64,000 bases of DNA, taken from contig CAUZXS010000227.1 in NCBI GenBank assembly GCA_963585895.1, forward strand, positions 1 to 64,000. Reading direction: 5' to 3'. Source of the DNA: Sepioteuthis lessoniana. Its lineage: Eukaryota > Mollusca > Cephalopoda > Myopsida > Loliginidae. The position numbers and the translations under genes were made by a program. Shown here in pieces: positions 34,040 through 45,798 of the stretch. Positions within the stretch are counted from its first letter, which is position 1; each line of letters begins with the position of its first letter. The notes below the pieces were generated by a model. The model saw only the letters and a program-made list of their open reading frames with translations, had not been told where the DNA came from and searched no databases.

Positions 34040-37000
34040 ATCTCATATTATCATATTTCTTTTGAGTTTTTCATACCAGCATTAGCTGATGGTCTTTCCT
34101 GGAGTCTAAGTGACAACAAGTTTCCTCAGGTTTCCTGGATTCTTCTTAGTATTCTGGCCAATCTCAATAATGCTGTAGTTTGGATGGTCTTGATTCATCC
34201 TCTTTTTCCCAACTATTATTATTATTTTACTCCTTTGAGAGTTTTTCACACCAGTGTTAACAGAAGGTTTCTCACTGGAGTTTGAATAACAGCAAGTCTT
34301 CTCAAGTCTCCAGGACTCTTCTCAGTATTCTGGGCAATCTTAATGATGCTGTAGTTTTACTGGTCTCTACTTGTCCTCTTATTTCCAAATCTCCCAGTCC
34401 CTTTGCCAATCCTTTAGGGATTGTTCCAAGTGCACCAACCATAATCGGTATCACTGTCATCTTTATGTTCCATAGTTGTTTAAGTTCTGTAGCAAGGTCT
34501 AGATATTTATCTCTCTTTTGGCTTTCTTTTATTTTATTATTCAGCAGGTTTTCTTTTTTTTATTGACTATCAGTAGGTCTGGTGGTCGGCCAAGATTAGG
34601 TGATCTGTTTGTATCTCAAAACCCCAGAGAAATTTGTGTGTCTCATTGTCCAGGATAGATTCTGGGTTGTGCATTTACCATTTGTTCATATGGTCAAATT
34701 TAAATTTCTTGCACAACTTCCAGTGGATTGCCTTCCCCACCCAATAGTGTCTACTCCTATATTCTTTTTGTTCTAACTTACTGCATTCATTTATATGATA
34801 GATCATTTCATCTCTTTTACCACATAACTTACATTTACTGTCTTGTTGTATCTGGTCTATTTTTGCTTTAACATAGTCTCAGTCCTTCTATTGTTTTGCA
34901 CTCTGCTCTTGGAACAGACTCATTTTCTCTCTTAGTTTCCCTTTTTTAGCCAAGACCAAGTCTTCTGGTGTGAGATTTCACTTGTTCGTCACTTGAAATG
35001 TTCATACAATTGTTTTCTTCCCATTTTTGTTTTCTAATTATTATTTTTCTGTTGATCCTTGTGTTGTTTGTGTTGTTTCTATTGGCTGTAATCTGTCTTT
35101 CTTTGCTCTTTTTTATGTAATCTTTGAGTTATCTTATCAATGTATCAACACTATCTTCAATGCTGGCGAGTCCACTTCCTCTTTCTTTTCTGGACTCATA
35201 TAGTCTGTCCATATCATTTCTGGGATGTAAGGCTTTATGCTTAGTCATGAGTTTTCTTGTTCACTGGTTTATTTATTAAAGATCTTCCTTCATCCACTTT
35301 AAGAATGGTCCTGAGTATCTTATAAGGCGACAATCCAGGTGTTTATCCCTTTGATGAGATTTCTGTTATATAGTTTGGTTTCAAGTAGTTTTCTCATTCT
35401 CCTGAGGTATTCTTTTTTAATTTTTTCTTTTATCTCCACTTGTTTGATGATGCCCACTTCCAATATTTCCTTGTACTTGTAAGTTTCCTTTTCCTCAAAC
35501 ATTCTGATTTTTTTCCTAATTTGGTAGTTCTATTCCTTCTATCATTTGCCATTTTCTGTTTCTCATTATTATCATGGCATGTTTTTCTATGCCAAATTCC
35601 GTCCCTATATCTTCACTGTGTGTCCTCACTTCCTGCATTAAGGTTTCCAATTCTTTTTAATTTTTGCCAAACAGATCGATGTTGTCCATGTACATTAGGT
35701 GGTTGATTTTTTCTTGTGATTTACGAAGTTTGTTTTCACCTGTGCATTTTCTAAATATGCGATTCAGTGGCATCATTGCTATTACAAATAGTAATAGTGA
35801 TAGTGTATCTCCCTGGAAGATTTCTCTCTGGATTTTCACCTCAGCTAAGCTTTTTTTTCCTGGTGTCAGTTCCACTCTCAAGTTTTTCATGGTTACCTTG
35901 ATAAACTTTATGACTTCGTTGGATATCTTGCACATTTTAAGACAGTCTATTATTCAGCTTTGTGGAACCAACTTGTATGCCTCTTTGTAGTCAATCTATG
36001 CCATAGCTACATTTTTTGTCTTATTTTTCTCTCCTTGAGGATGTGTTGATCCATGTATAGTAGATCTCCTGTTCCTCTTGTTCCCTTGCAGCATCCTTTC
36101 TGTTCTTCAGGGAGCAATCAGCAGCTTATTAAGGAATCATAAACACCCTCCCTAATTGTGCCGCTAGTATTTTCCACATCTTTGGTAGGCACATTATGGG
36201 TCTGTTGTTGTTGGAAGCAGTTCCTTTTGGGGGGTCTTTTTGGATCAGGGTGGTCTTTCCTTTGGTCATCCATTCCAGTATGTCTGTTTCTTGTAAGCAT
36301 CTATTCATTTCAATAGCCAGCCTGATGTGGATGGAAGTGAATTTTTTAAACCAGTATCTATGTATGCCATCATGGCCTTGTGTTTTCCAATTTGGTACAA
36401 ATTAAGTGTTGCTCTACGTGAATTGAGGTGTATTTTCACTTTTGTACCTTCTTCAAGTCCTTATAACTCTTTTTCCATGTTGTTTATCCATTCAGCTTTT
36501 CCGTTATGTTCTCTTCATTCTAATATTTTGCACCAAAATTGTTTTATTTCCTTCTCATCCAGTTGCTGGTATGTCTCTATGTATTCTTCCCCTACTTGCT
36601 GGTAGAATTTTCTTTCATTGTTTTGGCATGTTCTGTTTTGTCTGTATTTCTTAATCCTGTCTCAATATCTTTTTAGTCTTACTTCTTTCGCCAGTACCTT
36701 CTGATTTATTTCCTTGAGTTACATTGTTTTAATTATTGTGGTGATTTTCTTTTTTTGTCCCAACATATTCCAGCCTTTTTCCTCTGTCTTATCCTTTTTG
36801 CTTGTTGCCATTGATTTCTTATCTGTGTTTCCAGTCTAATTTCCCATCCAGGTTTGGGTTTCTGTTGTGTTCTTTAGGGTAACACTGATTTTATCAGACT
36901 AATTTCATTCCAGCATTCATTAGCTTGTTTAATTGCATGATGTTGTTCATTGAGATATGTGTTAATAATTAGTTTATTTTTCTAGTTTCTACCTTGACTG

Positions 37001-37700
37001 TTTTCCTGTCTTGATTTCTTAGTGATGGTAATGTAGTCTTTTTTTTCGGACATAATTCTCTTTATTATGTCAATATTTATTTATTTTTTCTTTGTTCTGT
37101 GTGGTCTGGGTGTGTGGTGTTTTGATTATAATTTGCAATTCACTTTGATCAGAGGGTTCTTGTTTTTCAGTATTATGTGTGTTTATTATTGTATTAGAGT
37201 AATATTGACTTGATTCCCTATATATTTGTTGTTGTATTTCGAATATTTTCAGGTCAGAAAACTAACCTTTCTTTATTAATGTCCTAACTTGGTTAGTGAG
37301 TCTTTGGTTTGTTGTCTGAAATCTAGCACATTCTTCCAATATTTCAAATCATTCTTTTTTTATATCTTCTATGGGTAAGGTTGCTCCTAAAACAACAGTG
37401 AAGTGCAAGTTTGTTATCTTCCTTAGTTCATTTTCTGTGTTGGTGTCACTGATTTGTGAGGCTGCTTACATTGCCAATTGTGTACCTGAAAATGAACAGC
37501 CAACATTTGCAGGATGCTGATCAGGTTCCTCATGTTGGCTATCAATAAAGTACTGGCTGATCATGACACCTAGACCTGTTGTCTGGGTTGCACATTGAGT
37601 TTTGTTTCAATTTGTCATTTTTGTTATAGGTTATATATTGTGGCTATACCAGACCCAGGGTTTGTTTATTATCTGTGCACCTGTCACAGATGTGACCAAG
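34040..37700 (-). mobile_element. Long RLE-type LINE (R2/R4-like), near full length
   Basis: About 3.6 kb read on minus. In order: an N-terminal region (37700-36400), the RT domain (36320-35640), a thumb/connection region, a CCHC zinc knuckle CKLCGKRDEMIYHINECS (about 34795-34850) and a degenerate restriction-like endonuclease region with KRDKYLDLATELKQLW (about 34480-34530). It ends in a 3' segment that is present twice (34055-34225 and 34232-34400, period about 173 bp). Many stops and frameshifts: a dead copy. The combination CCHC plus RLE at the C-terminus is the R2-like plan; exact clade not settled. Confidence 0.8.
35640..36320 (-). pseudogene. RLE LINE reverse transcriptase domain
   Basis: RNA-templated DNA polymerase used for target-primed insertion. 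Minus-strand blocks: PKRPPKRNCFQQQQ-type finger region (36200-36240), VAMAxIDYKEAY (motif A, about 36000), IFQGDTLSLLLFVIAMMP (motif B, about 35790-35845) and MYMDNIDLF (motif C; the usual MDD catalytic pair is changed to MDN, about 35670-35695). The stretch 35657-35935 is open for 92 codons; elsewhere stops interrupt. Confidence 0.8.
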
Positions 37701-37954
37701 TACTCTTTATGTGAGAGAACTCTTCAGTGGGTCTCAAAAAAACTTCCCTCATATATATATTAAGTTTTAACTTAAATAAAGACCATCATGGACTTGAGTT
37801 GCAAATTAGATTGAAAATTGCTTTATTCTATAAGGTAATATAATTTAATGCCATTGCACTATCCAAAATTTTACTACAATATGTTACTTTAGCATTCCTA
37901 CAAAAACCAGTTCATTATGATATAAATAGATATAACATGTGTCAGTAGATTGAA

Positions 37955-38450
37955 TGTTTCATTGTCCTGGATATGACACTAAATCGAATCTGATTGTATT
38001 GTTCCAGTTCTTGATATCTTGTGAGTGTGAAGTATCCGTTCTTTGTCATTACTGCCAAATGCACTCAGATCCAGAGTGGTAGTACTTGTTAAAGTTCCAT
38101 CTATGGGTCAAATAGATCTGTGTAATTATATTCCTTAAAACAATGTGAAAAAAACCATTAAGAAACAACTACACTAAGAATGTAAATATGAATGTTATTT
38201 TATGTCTTGAGGTTCGGGAATCATGTTCATTGTTCATTTATGTTTACATTTTTTGTGTAGTTGTTAAAGAAGTTTTGCTCGCATACAATATCAAGTATTC
38301 CTATCTAATACAAATAATGTGCACGTAGTTGTATGATTTTAAATATTAATAATTACATGGTTTGAAGTAATTATTTATATTTAATAATAATTATTTGCTT
38401 GTACACAGTTATATAGTTTCAAATTATTTATCATAATAATCTTTAGACAT
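37955..38450. repeat. Repeat B copy 8, fold-back arrangement
   Basis: A plus-strand head (37960-38130: TCCTGGATATGACACTAAA to 'gggtcaaatagatctgtg') is followed by a minus-strand tail region (38190-38450: TTATTTTATGTCTTGAGG onwards, then sub-repeats). The segment 38157-38192 is the imperfect reverse complement of 38238-38275 (AACAACTACAC/GTGTAGTTGTT), so the element turns back on itself. Confidence 0.7.
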
Positions 38451-38451
38451 C

Positions 38452-41030
38452 ATCATCATTATCATCATCATCATCAAATTATGCTGACAGCACGGATTTC
38501 CATGACACTCTCACGTCAACTATCCCTGTCATCCAGACTGCATTCGGTGTTCTCACAGAGCTGTTGTATGCAAGTCCTTGCTGGTCAGCCAACACTGGCA
38601 TAGCCATGTGTAGGATTGTATTGGAGAATATCTCTTATGAGTTCGTCCTTGCTTCTCCAGCAGTGCCCAGCATGTCTTGTTTGTCTTACTTGTATGGTTT
38701 GAGATATAGAAGGTAAGCAGCTGCTGTTTTAGGAGATGTTTCTTCCGAGATATGTTTAAAACCGTATGTAACATTCTTGTGTAGTTCCCATCTAGCCTTT
38801 TCGCTATGTGTTTCATTAGTGTTGTTTTCTGGTTAGTGAACACAAGTTGTAGTAATAATAAGACAAACCATGATATGTGAGGAAAATAGTTATATTTACA
38901 GGAAAGAGTATTTATAAGAGAGAGACTGTTAGTAATAAGAACATAGGATTAGTGATAGAGTAAGGATATACTTCAACAATAGGAACAGCTCTTCTAGTCT
39001 GACTCGTAGACTGATTCTCAGACTGATCTCCACTACTGCCACATATGGCAGATGGAACAGCTCATTATGCTGAAAAGGTAGGTGATACCCAACAATTAGT
39101 ATCCACATGGTGCATCCACACAGTATTATTGATACAGCCACAGTTTGGAAGAAATCCTGTTTTATTTTACCAGAGAGATCAGATTTCTACATGATCAATA
39201 ACCTATCAATAGCATTCAACACCTTCAATAGGTGTATGTTGGCATCATTTTCAGTAAATGAGATATTGTTACCTAGATATATAAACTGGTCTACCAATTT
39301 CAGAGGCCTGCCACTTAAAGTGGAGATGGCTCCTTCTTGTTTAAAACTCATGAACTCTTTTATTAACATTCATGTAGAGGTCAATTACTTATGCTGCTTT
39401 CTCCAGGTTATGCAGCAGGGATTCAGCTTGTGGAGTTGTATTTGTGAGAAGCACTAGATCATTTGTATAGTCTGTGTCTGTCATAGTTTCTGCATGATAT
39501 CATCTGCTTCTGGTCTTTTTCAATATGAAACCATTTTCTTTTATTAGACCAATTGATATTCAAAGTATGTAATCTAGACAGATTTTAAACATATATGGCA
39601 TTAATGTATCTTTTTGCAAGACTCCAGCAACAATGTTGAAGCCTGCAGCTTTTCTACTTTTAATTTTTTATTGTACTACATCATTCTCTTCCTCTATAAA
39701 TTGTCCTACTTTGATGTCTAGTTGGCTATTTATAATTTTTTTCTTCTAGGTTTGTCAGTGATTTCAGGCGGGTTTCCAAGTAAATTGTTAAAATGTTCTT
39801 TCCACTTTTGAAGTCTTTCTTTTTGCCTGGCAGTTTTTAATTTTGCTCTCAAGATGCTCTTTATTTACTGTCTCCCATGCTAATCATGACGGTCTATCTT
39901 TTACCAAAATTCTAATTTTCAATTTGGCCTTGAATGTATTATAATTGTTCTTTTTGGTATGTTTTAGTTCGTTCTCTCTGGGCTTTCTAAAGTTTCTGTG
40001 TATTAACATTTGTTGGGTTTCTTTTATCAAGTAAAGATGCTTTTTTCATGTCATCTCATTTTTCCCTAACTGCTATTGATTCTACAGGGAACTCTACATT
40101 TAGCTCTTGGTTTGATTGGTATGCTCTCTGCTACTTCTGTGTGGATAGTAACAATGTTTTCCTATTAATCATTGAGAGTATGTCTTTCAGATGTCTTCTC
40201 AAGATTATCAATGTTATTTCTTACTGTTACCATATATTGATTTCTAATATCATTATTGGCAATTGAGGACTGGTCATATCATTAAGCTTTGTTTATTACT
40301 TCTGTGTAGACTCAGATATCTCTTTGCTGAGACAATTCCGTGATCAGATGATACTCTTTCGAAAGAGGAGTATGCCTTACAGCTGTAAGCACTATTTATC
40401 AATTTCTTGTTTGTGAGTATATAGTCTGGCAGTGCTTTAGAGTTATTTGGGTAGATGTAGGTCAATAGTTTTCCCTCCTTTTTTTGAAATTTAATGTTTA
40501 AGTAAGCAAGTCAGTTCTTGAGCAAAAAATCTGCTAGATATTCACCTTATCTGTTTGGCATGTTGTATTAGCAGAATTTATTATATCCATCTTTTCCTAT
40601 TTGAATATTCATATGCCCACCTATAATTATGTTGTGTTTGGGAATGTGTCAGACAAGGGAAGATAGCTCATTGTAGAAGGTGGTAAAATCCATTTCATTC
40701 CTTGCATTAATGGGACTATAGCAAGAGATGATTGTTGTATCAAGGTTGCAATTAAATGTTGCACACATCATTCTTGGGAGCATTCCTACACCTCCTATGG
40801 CAGCATGGATAAAAAAATTTCCATGCAAATGCCAAGATAAATGTCTATCCATTACTGGTTACATGGCATTATGGCACCGGTTTTAAATACCCTGTCCAGT
40901 GGCAAAAGCAGCTTCGTAGTTCCAGGAGTGGCAGTACTACCTTGAGCAACTGAAACTGTGTTATCGCCCCCTGGTTGGTGGCTGATGAGGGCAAGTTATC
41001 ACGTGTGCTTTCACACGTTGTATGATGAAA
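38452..41030 (-). mobile_element. Long RTE-type LINE with an LTR inserted
   Basis: Read on minus from a GC-richer 5' region (41030-40860) through the AP-like endonuclease to RT and the 3' GATGAT-type repeat. Endonuclease blocks include HAAIGGVGML, PRMMCATFN and SCYSPINARNE (40855-40650) and SSDHGIVSAKRYLSL (about 40285-40345). RT-downstream blocks are LKLVDQFIYLGNNIS and NAIDRLL (39190-39370) and KRLDGNYTRMLH (38760-38810). An internal ~17-residue piece of the endonuclease is missing. A solo LTR (38837-39094) interrupts it. Full-length relatives exceed 3 kb; this copy is dead. Confidence 0.85.
38837..39094. mobile_element. Small solo LTR inside the RTE LINE
   Basis: A 258-bp block starting TG and ending CA interrupts the LINE exactly between two coding blocks that are adjacent in its relatives. 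It is flanked by GTTAG and ATTAG, a near-perfect 5-bp target repeat. On minus it begins TGTTGGGTATCACC and has a TATAAATA box. No internal retroelement sequence is present, so it is a solo LTR fossil. Superfamily not determined. Confidence 0.65.
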
Positions 41031-41034
41031 ATTA

Positions 41035-41300
41035 TGGCATCAGATATTCTTATGTAATACTAATAATTTTTAAACAGATTTATATGACCCATAACAGATT
41101 TATTTGACCTCTAACAAGCAATACCAGAATCCAGGAGCAATGTCAATAAAGAAGTAGTTTACACAATCCAGATCTTCAGAATTGGAGCCTCACCATCAGA
41201 TACATGTTAATCTTATATCTGAGACACCTCTTTTGGGGGGGTTGGAGACTTACCCCTTTGCTATGGATAAAATCAGTGTATTCTTACCCAAGCCAACAGC
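41035..41300 (-). repeat. Repeat B copy 9, head only
   Basis: Minus-strand head: 'catcagatac' / 'attggagcctcaccatcag', 'ccaggagcaatgtcaataaag', ending at AGCCAACAGC. It adjoins the 5' end of the RTE LINE. Confidence 0.7.
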
Positions 41301-42131
41301 ACAGTCCATAACCAGAATATAAAAATATAAAAAATGCCTCTGCTGCTTATTTATGTTTTTCTTCTTGTGTGACTGTGTCTTTTACTTAAACTTCACTTAT
41401 TCAATTATGTGAGCAACAAATCATTGGTTGGACCTTAGAGACGTAAGAAACAATTTTATGTGGAAAGTTTCTGTAAGAGAGCTACATTTTCTGAGTGGTA
41501 TAACTGAATTTTACCTTCAGCATTTTTCAAAATTTATTCTCTCTAAATAGCTATTAACAAATCACTTTTAGGATGATTTTATATCTTTCGAGTTCAGTTC
41601 TATCTCTTGACCTTTGTCATAATCAGGAAGACCTGAAGGCAGAAAAATATGAGGTCTTCTTTCATGCTAGTCTGTTTTATAGCCTGAAGCAAGAATTCTG
41701 TCATGGTCATATCTTGCTGCTTTTTCATGTTATCAGACCATTCTTTCCATTACTTCCCTCACTTCTGTTCTCTTTTGACAGTGTCCTGTTTGATGGTCTT
41801 GTATAAGCTATCCTGCCTTGTGATGTGACTGAGGTTCCAGAGAATCTGCTAAACACTTGAATTTGGGACTTATATTCAATGTCTTCTGCTCCCCCCACCC
41901 CCACCCCAAAAAATACAGAGCAACTTCTTCAGGCATTTCATCTCTAATTCTAGGATTTGTTTTTCCCTCTAAGTCATCAGTCTCTATGTTCTTACACTCT
42001 AAAAACACCAAATGATTTAAATGCCATTTTGTATGAGTTATCAGACTCTAGTTTGTTCTTTTAAACATCCTTAAATATTCTAAATTTTTTAGTAAAAGAT
42101 ATTTCTTTTATATATATATTATAGAGAAGCA
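41301..42131. other. AT-rich DNA, nothing recognised
   Basis: A 77-codon plus frame and a 67-codon minus frame at 41570-42011 have no domain. Contains a C-rich run near 41891. Confidence 0.4.
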
Positions 42132-42433
42132 ATTTGGTTTTGTTTAGTTTGGTTTTATGGCACATCAACCTTTGTTGGTTATTTAATGCCAAATCCTGTT
42201 TTTACATAAATATTAAATATATGATTTGTAAACACATTTTGTAGATAAACATAGTCAAATGATCAAACAGTTCTACTTCTAATAATTCAATTTAGCATCA
42301 GTCAAAAAAGTTAAATGGTTCCAAGTATTGCTATGTATCATTAATAATTCAATTAAACATCAGTCATTTGTTTACACACAGTTAAACCATCAAACAGTCC
42401 AATTTCTAACAATTCAATTTAGTATAAGTCATT

Positions 42434-43804
42434 GTACTTGATAGTAAGCTTTCATTTAAAAAATAAATTTTTATTTCATTTAACTCAGTCCATCCAATTC
42501 TTATGTCGCCAAGACTTCTAAACCTTTCCTCTTTTATTCAGATGTATACGTGTTTTGTAGTGCTTGAGGGGGAGGGTCATTCAGTTATTGCATTTCCTTC
42601 TTTCTCTTTTTCATTTGAGAAGACACTTAGGAAGAACCAAAATGGCTTTTGGAGAAATTGATCCATGACATCACAAATTCTGACTATCCATCGAATTCTA
42701 GAAGGTGTACATGCAAAAAATCTAGAGGCTACAATATTATTTGTTGACTTCTCCAAGGCCTTTGACTCCATACACAGAGGGAAGATGGCGCAAATACTAC
42801 TCGCCTACAGCTGACCCAAAGAAACTGTTGCAGCCATAATGATGCTATATAAAAACATGAAAGTAAAAGTCCGCTCCCCAGATGGAGACACAGACTACTT
42901 TGACATTATTGCAGGTGTGCTGCATAGAGACACATTAGCCCCATAACTGTTTATCATCTGCCTAGACTACGTACTTAGAACGTCTGTTGATATAATGAAA
43001 GATAATGGTTTCAAGCAGACAAAGGAAAGAAGCAGAAGATACCCCACACAAACAATTACAGACGTGGACTATGCCAATGACATAGTGCTTCTGGCAAATA
43101 CACCCACCCAAGCCGAAACCCTGCTACATAGTCTGGAATGAGCAGCTGCTGGCATAGGCCTATATGTCAACACAGGCAGGACGGAATACATGTGCCTTAA
43201 TCAAAGAGGTGACATTTTGAAACTAGTGAACAAGTTCACCTACCTAGGAAGCAGTGTCTCATCAACTGAGAAAGACATCAACACACGACTAGCAAAGGCA
43301 TAGACAGCTATCGATAGGCTATCAGTTATATGGAAGTCAGATCTGATTGATAAGATAAAATGCAGGTTTTTTCCAAGCAGTGGCCATGTCGATAGTGCAA
43401 TATGGATGCACTACATTGAGGCTAACAAAATGTATATAGAAAAAACTTGATGGCAATTACACAAGAATGCTGCGAGCTGAATTGAACAAGTCCTGGAGGC
43501 AACACCCCACAAAACAGCTGCTATACAGCCACCTACCTCCTATCATGAAAACTATCCAAGTTAGATGAACCAGATATGCAGGACACTGCTGGAGAAGTAA
43601 GGATGAGCTCATAAGTGACATACTCTGGTAGACCCCATCACATGGACGAGCAAAGGCAGGATGACCAGCCAGAACCTATATACAACAGCTCTGTGCTGAT
43701 ACAGAATGTAGCCTTGAAGACCTACCAGGAGTGATGGGCGATAGAGACAGATAGCAAGAGAGGGTCAGGGAGATTCATGCCGGCGGTGTGACATGATGAT
43801 GATG
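42434..43804 (+). mobile_element. RTE-type LINE inserted in repeat B
   Basis: 1.37 kb, 5'-truncated, flanked by a 10-bp target duplication ATAAGTCATT. After about 180 bp of unclear 5' sequence it encodes most of the RT domain and the C-terminal region and ends in GACATGATGATGATG. The 3' end with a short GAT repeat and no poly(A) is typical of RTE-like LINEs. Confidence 0.9.
42625..43800 (+). pseudogene. RTE LINE reverse transcriptase and C-terminal region
   Basis: Blocks in order: ILTIHRILEGVHAKNLEAT, LFVDFSKAFDSIHRGKM (motif A with its catalytic Asp), AIMMLYKNMKVKVRSPDGD, AGVLHRDTLAP (motif B), DVDYANDIVLLANTP (motif C; the usual YADD is YAND) and KFTYLGSSVSSTEKDINTRL. After that come shifted frames matching the 27110-27590 copy. 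Several in-frame stops and later frameshifts. Other copies in the window lack this RT portion. Confidence 0.9.
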
Positions 43805-44080
43805 ATAAGTCATTTGTTTTCACTCTGTCTAAATGTCTACATTTCTATATAACCCATAGATAGGACCGTATCAGATGCTACCATTCCAGGCCAGAATGAA
43901 CATAGGAGCAATGGTAATGAAGAGTACTCTGCATTTCCCAAAGCTCCAGCATTACTGGAGTCACACCATCAGATTGTTTAGTGTCATATCCGGGACACAC
44001 ATTGGCTGGGATTGTCTTAGCCCTCTGTCTAGATCCAGTCTGTGTATTCTACAGCCCCAACTGGCCAGGCAGGTAGAGAA

Positions 44081-44879
44081 GTAAAGGATACTTCTCTATG
44101 TTTATTTTTTAAGAAACACTATGCATTATATAATTACTAGCAAACTAGATGGGTGTTTGTAAATTTGATACTCATTCAATGCTCCATACTTCTAGCCTTG
44201 AGCCAAACTAAACTGCAAACATTATAAGTGTTATTTTTTCTTGAAAGTTTTAAAAAGTGGGGTACACATTATACAAAGGTATATCTTATACACAGGAAAG
44301 TATGCTAAATCCAGTAATTTGTGTTTTTTTTGTTTCATTTTATTTTATCATAATGTTTTTTCTATTCAATGGCCTTAAGAAAGCAACTTGGTGTAGAAAG
44401 AAAGCTTCTACTAAGGCTTGAACTTGCATACCATATCTTTGAGAGCCTGTCTGAAATAGTTCCTTAGGAATTGAATTATGATATTTTATAAACTAAAAAA
44501 TGAAATATAATATAAACTGCTTATTCCAGATGAACCTTCCTACTATGGTAGTTAATAAACAACATTGATCAGAAATAAAGAATCTCCAACTCACATCCAG
44601 TTTTAGTTTTGAAAACTTGTTTTAACATAACAGCCAAGAGACATGGCCTGAGTATTTCAAATCATGGCGGCCACCCATTAAGTCTGGGGGGTGGTGTTAT
44701 GAGTATAGCTTAAGTAAAATGATTTATGTTCTTCGAATTTACATGCAAAAATTAGATCACACCACATTCACAGAGAGGAGGGCCAAGTGATTTTCAGGGT
44801 GGGGATAGGCTAGCCAGGCAACTAGCCCATAACAGTTATTCTAGTGCTTGAGCAACAAAAGTCAACAATTGTAGGAATT
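44081..44879. other. AT-rich DNA, nothing recognised
   Basis: No frame of note. A slightly GC-richer patch near 44640-44830 has no match elsewhere in the window. Confidence 0.4.
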
Positions 44880-45370
44880 AAGACAAACTTTCCAAAAGAG
44901 AAAAGGTGAGTGAGTTTGAATTTTTGTTCTTTATTTCCAATATGTGGTGTTTATCAATAGCTATAGACTGCCAGTCTGAGTAGCCATGATAAAAAGCAGC
45001 TGAAACTAGAATAAAATAAATACTAGTCAAGAATTAACCGACAGTGCTGCATGAAAGAAAAATATATTAAGAGAAGATTACTACTTTTCCTAATTGTGAA
45101 TATAAACAGAACATTGAAGTGACGAGTATTCTCAGAAAATAAAGAACAAAGCTATATTGTTAGATTTGCCTAGCAGCCATTAGGTTTTTGTAGCTCTTTT
45201 TGTAGAGAAGGGGTCAGGCTAAAACAGGCTTCTGAAGAAGGAAGGTATGTGAGTTCAAGTTTCACTAAAAGCTTATTCTTTTTTCTGATTTGTGCTTTTT
45301 ATCAATGACTGTAGAAAGGTCTGAGTAGTTGTGAGAAAAAGCAACTGAATTTAAGAAAAAAGAAATAAAA
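44880..45370 (+). repeat. Repeat E: two diverged direct copies
   Basis: 44895-45010 and 45235-45360 align by eye: 'aaggtRWgtgagttYRaRttt', a TTTATCAATRRCTRTAGA segment, 'gtctgagtagYYRtgaKaaaaagcaRctgaa' and an A-rich end (AATAAAATAAA / AAGAAATAAAA). Spacing is about 345 bp. Each could be the 3' part of an old SINE; the head was not found. Confidence 0.55.
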
Positions 45371-45577
45371 GCAAAAAATTAGTGATAATTTAAATAATTT
45401 AAATTTCACTTAATTTTTTTTTTGTTTAACTTATAATAGAATTTTACAAATCAAGTTTTGCAAACTATGTTAACACTGACAAGGGTAACCTGATCTGTTG
45501 AAAATAGCAAGAACTAAAACTAATGAATTTCTAACAGAAATAGTCCCACATTTTTTATTGCATATCATTCTTCCTCA

Positions 45578-45798
45578 CGTCCAGATTGCATTTTTGAAAT
45601 TCACCAGCTGTGACAATCAGGCTTTAGTAGGGTGTATTCCAATTGCTGCTGTAGCTGTTCATTTGAAGCTGAAATCATAAAAATTGGTCAGTCATCTCAT
45701 AAGATGTATAGCAATAACATAGTGAATTTTCAAGAGTCTACAACAATTTTAAATGCCTGTACAAAAAAGTCTGGAAACTTATTGAATACACCACATAC
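45578..45798 (-). mobile_element. Mariner 5' end remnant, same family as 20652
   Basis: The reverse complement of 20655-20870 with few differences: terminal repeat (GTCTGGAAACTTATTGAA near 45778-45790), the 5' untranslated region and the first codons (TGCATTTTTGAAATTCA on plus). It stops right after the start of the transposase, so about 700 bp are missing. Two frames crossing it are shadows. Confidence 0.88.

Larger units (their letters stand above)
42132..44080 (-). repeat. Repeat B copy 10, split by an RTE LINE
   Basis: Tail and sub-repeats at 42132-42433 and head at 43805-44080 are the two halves of one minus-strand element. The head ends with AGCCCCAACTGGCCAGGCAG, matching the first bases of copy 5. 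The duplicated ATAAGTCATT at 42424-42433 and 43805-43814 marks the LINE insertion site. Confidence 0.88.
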
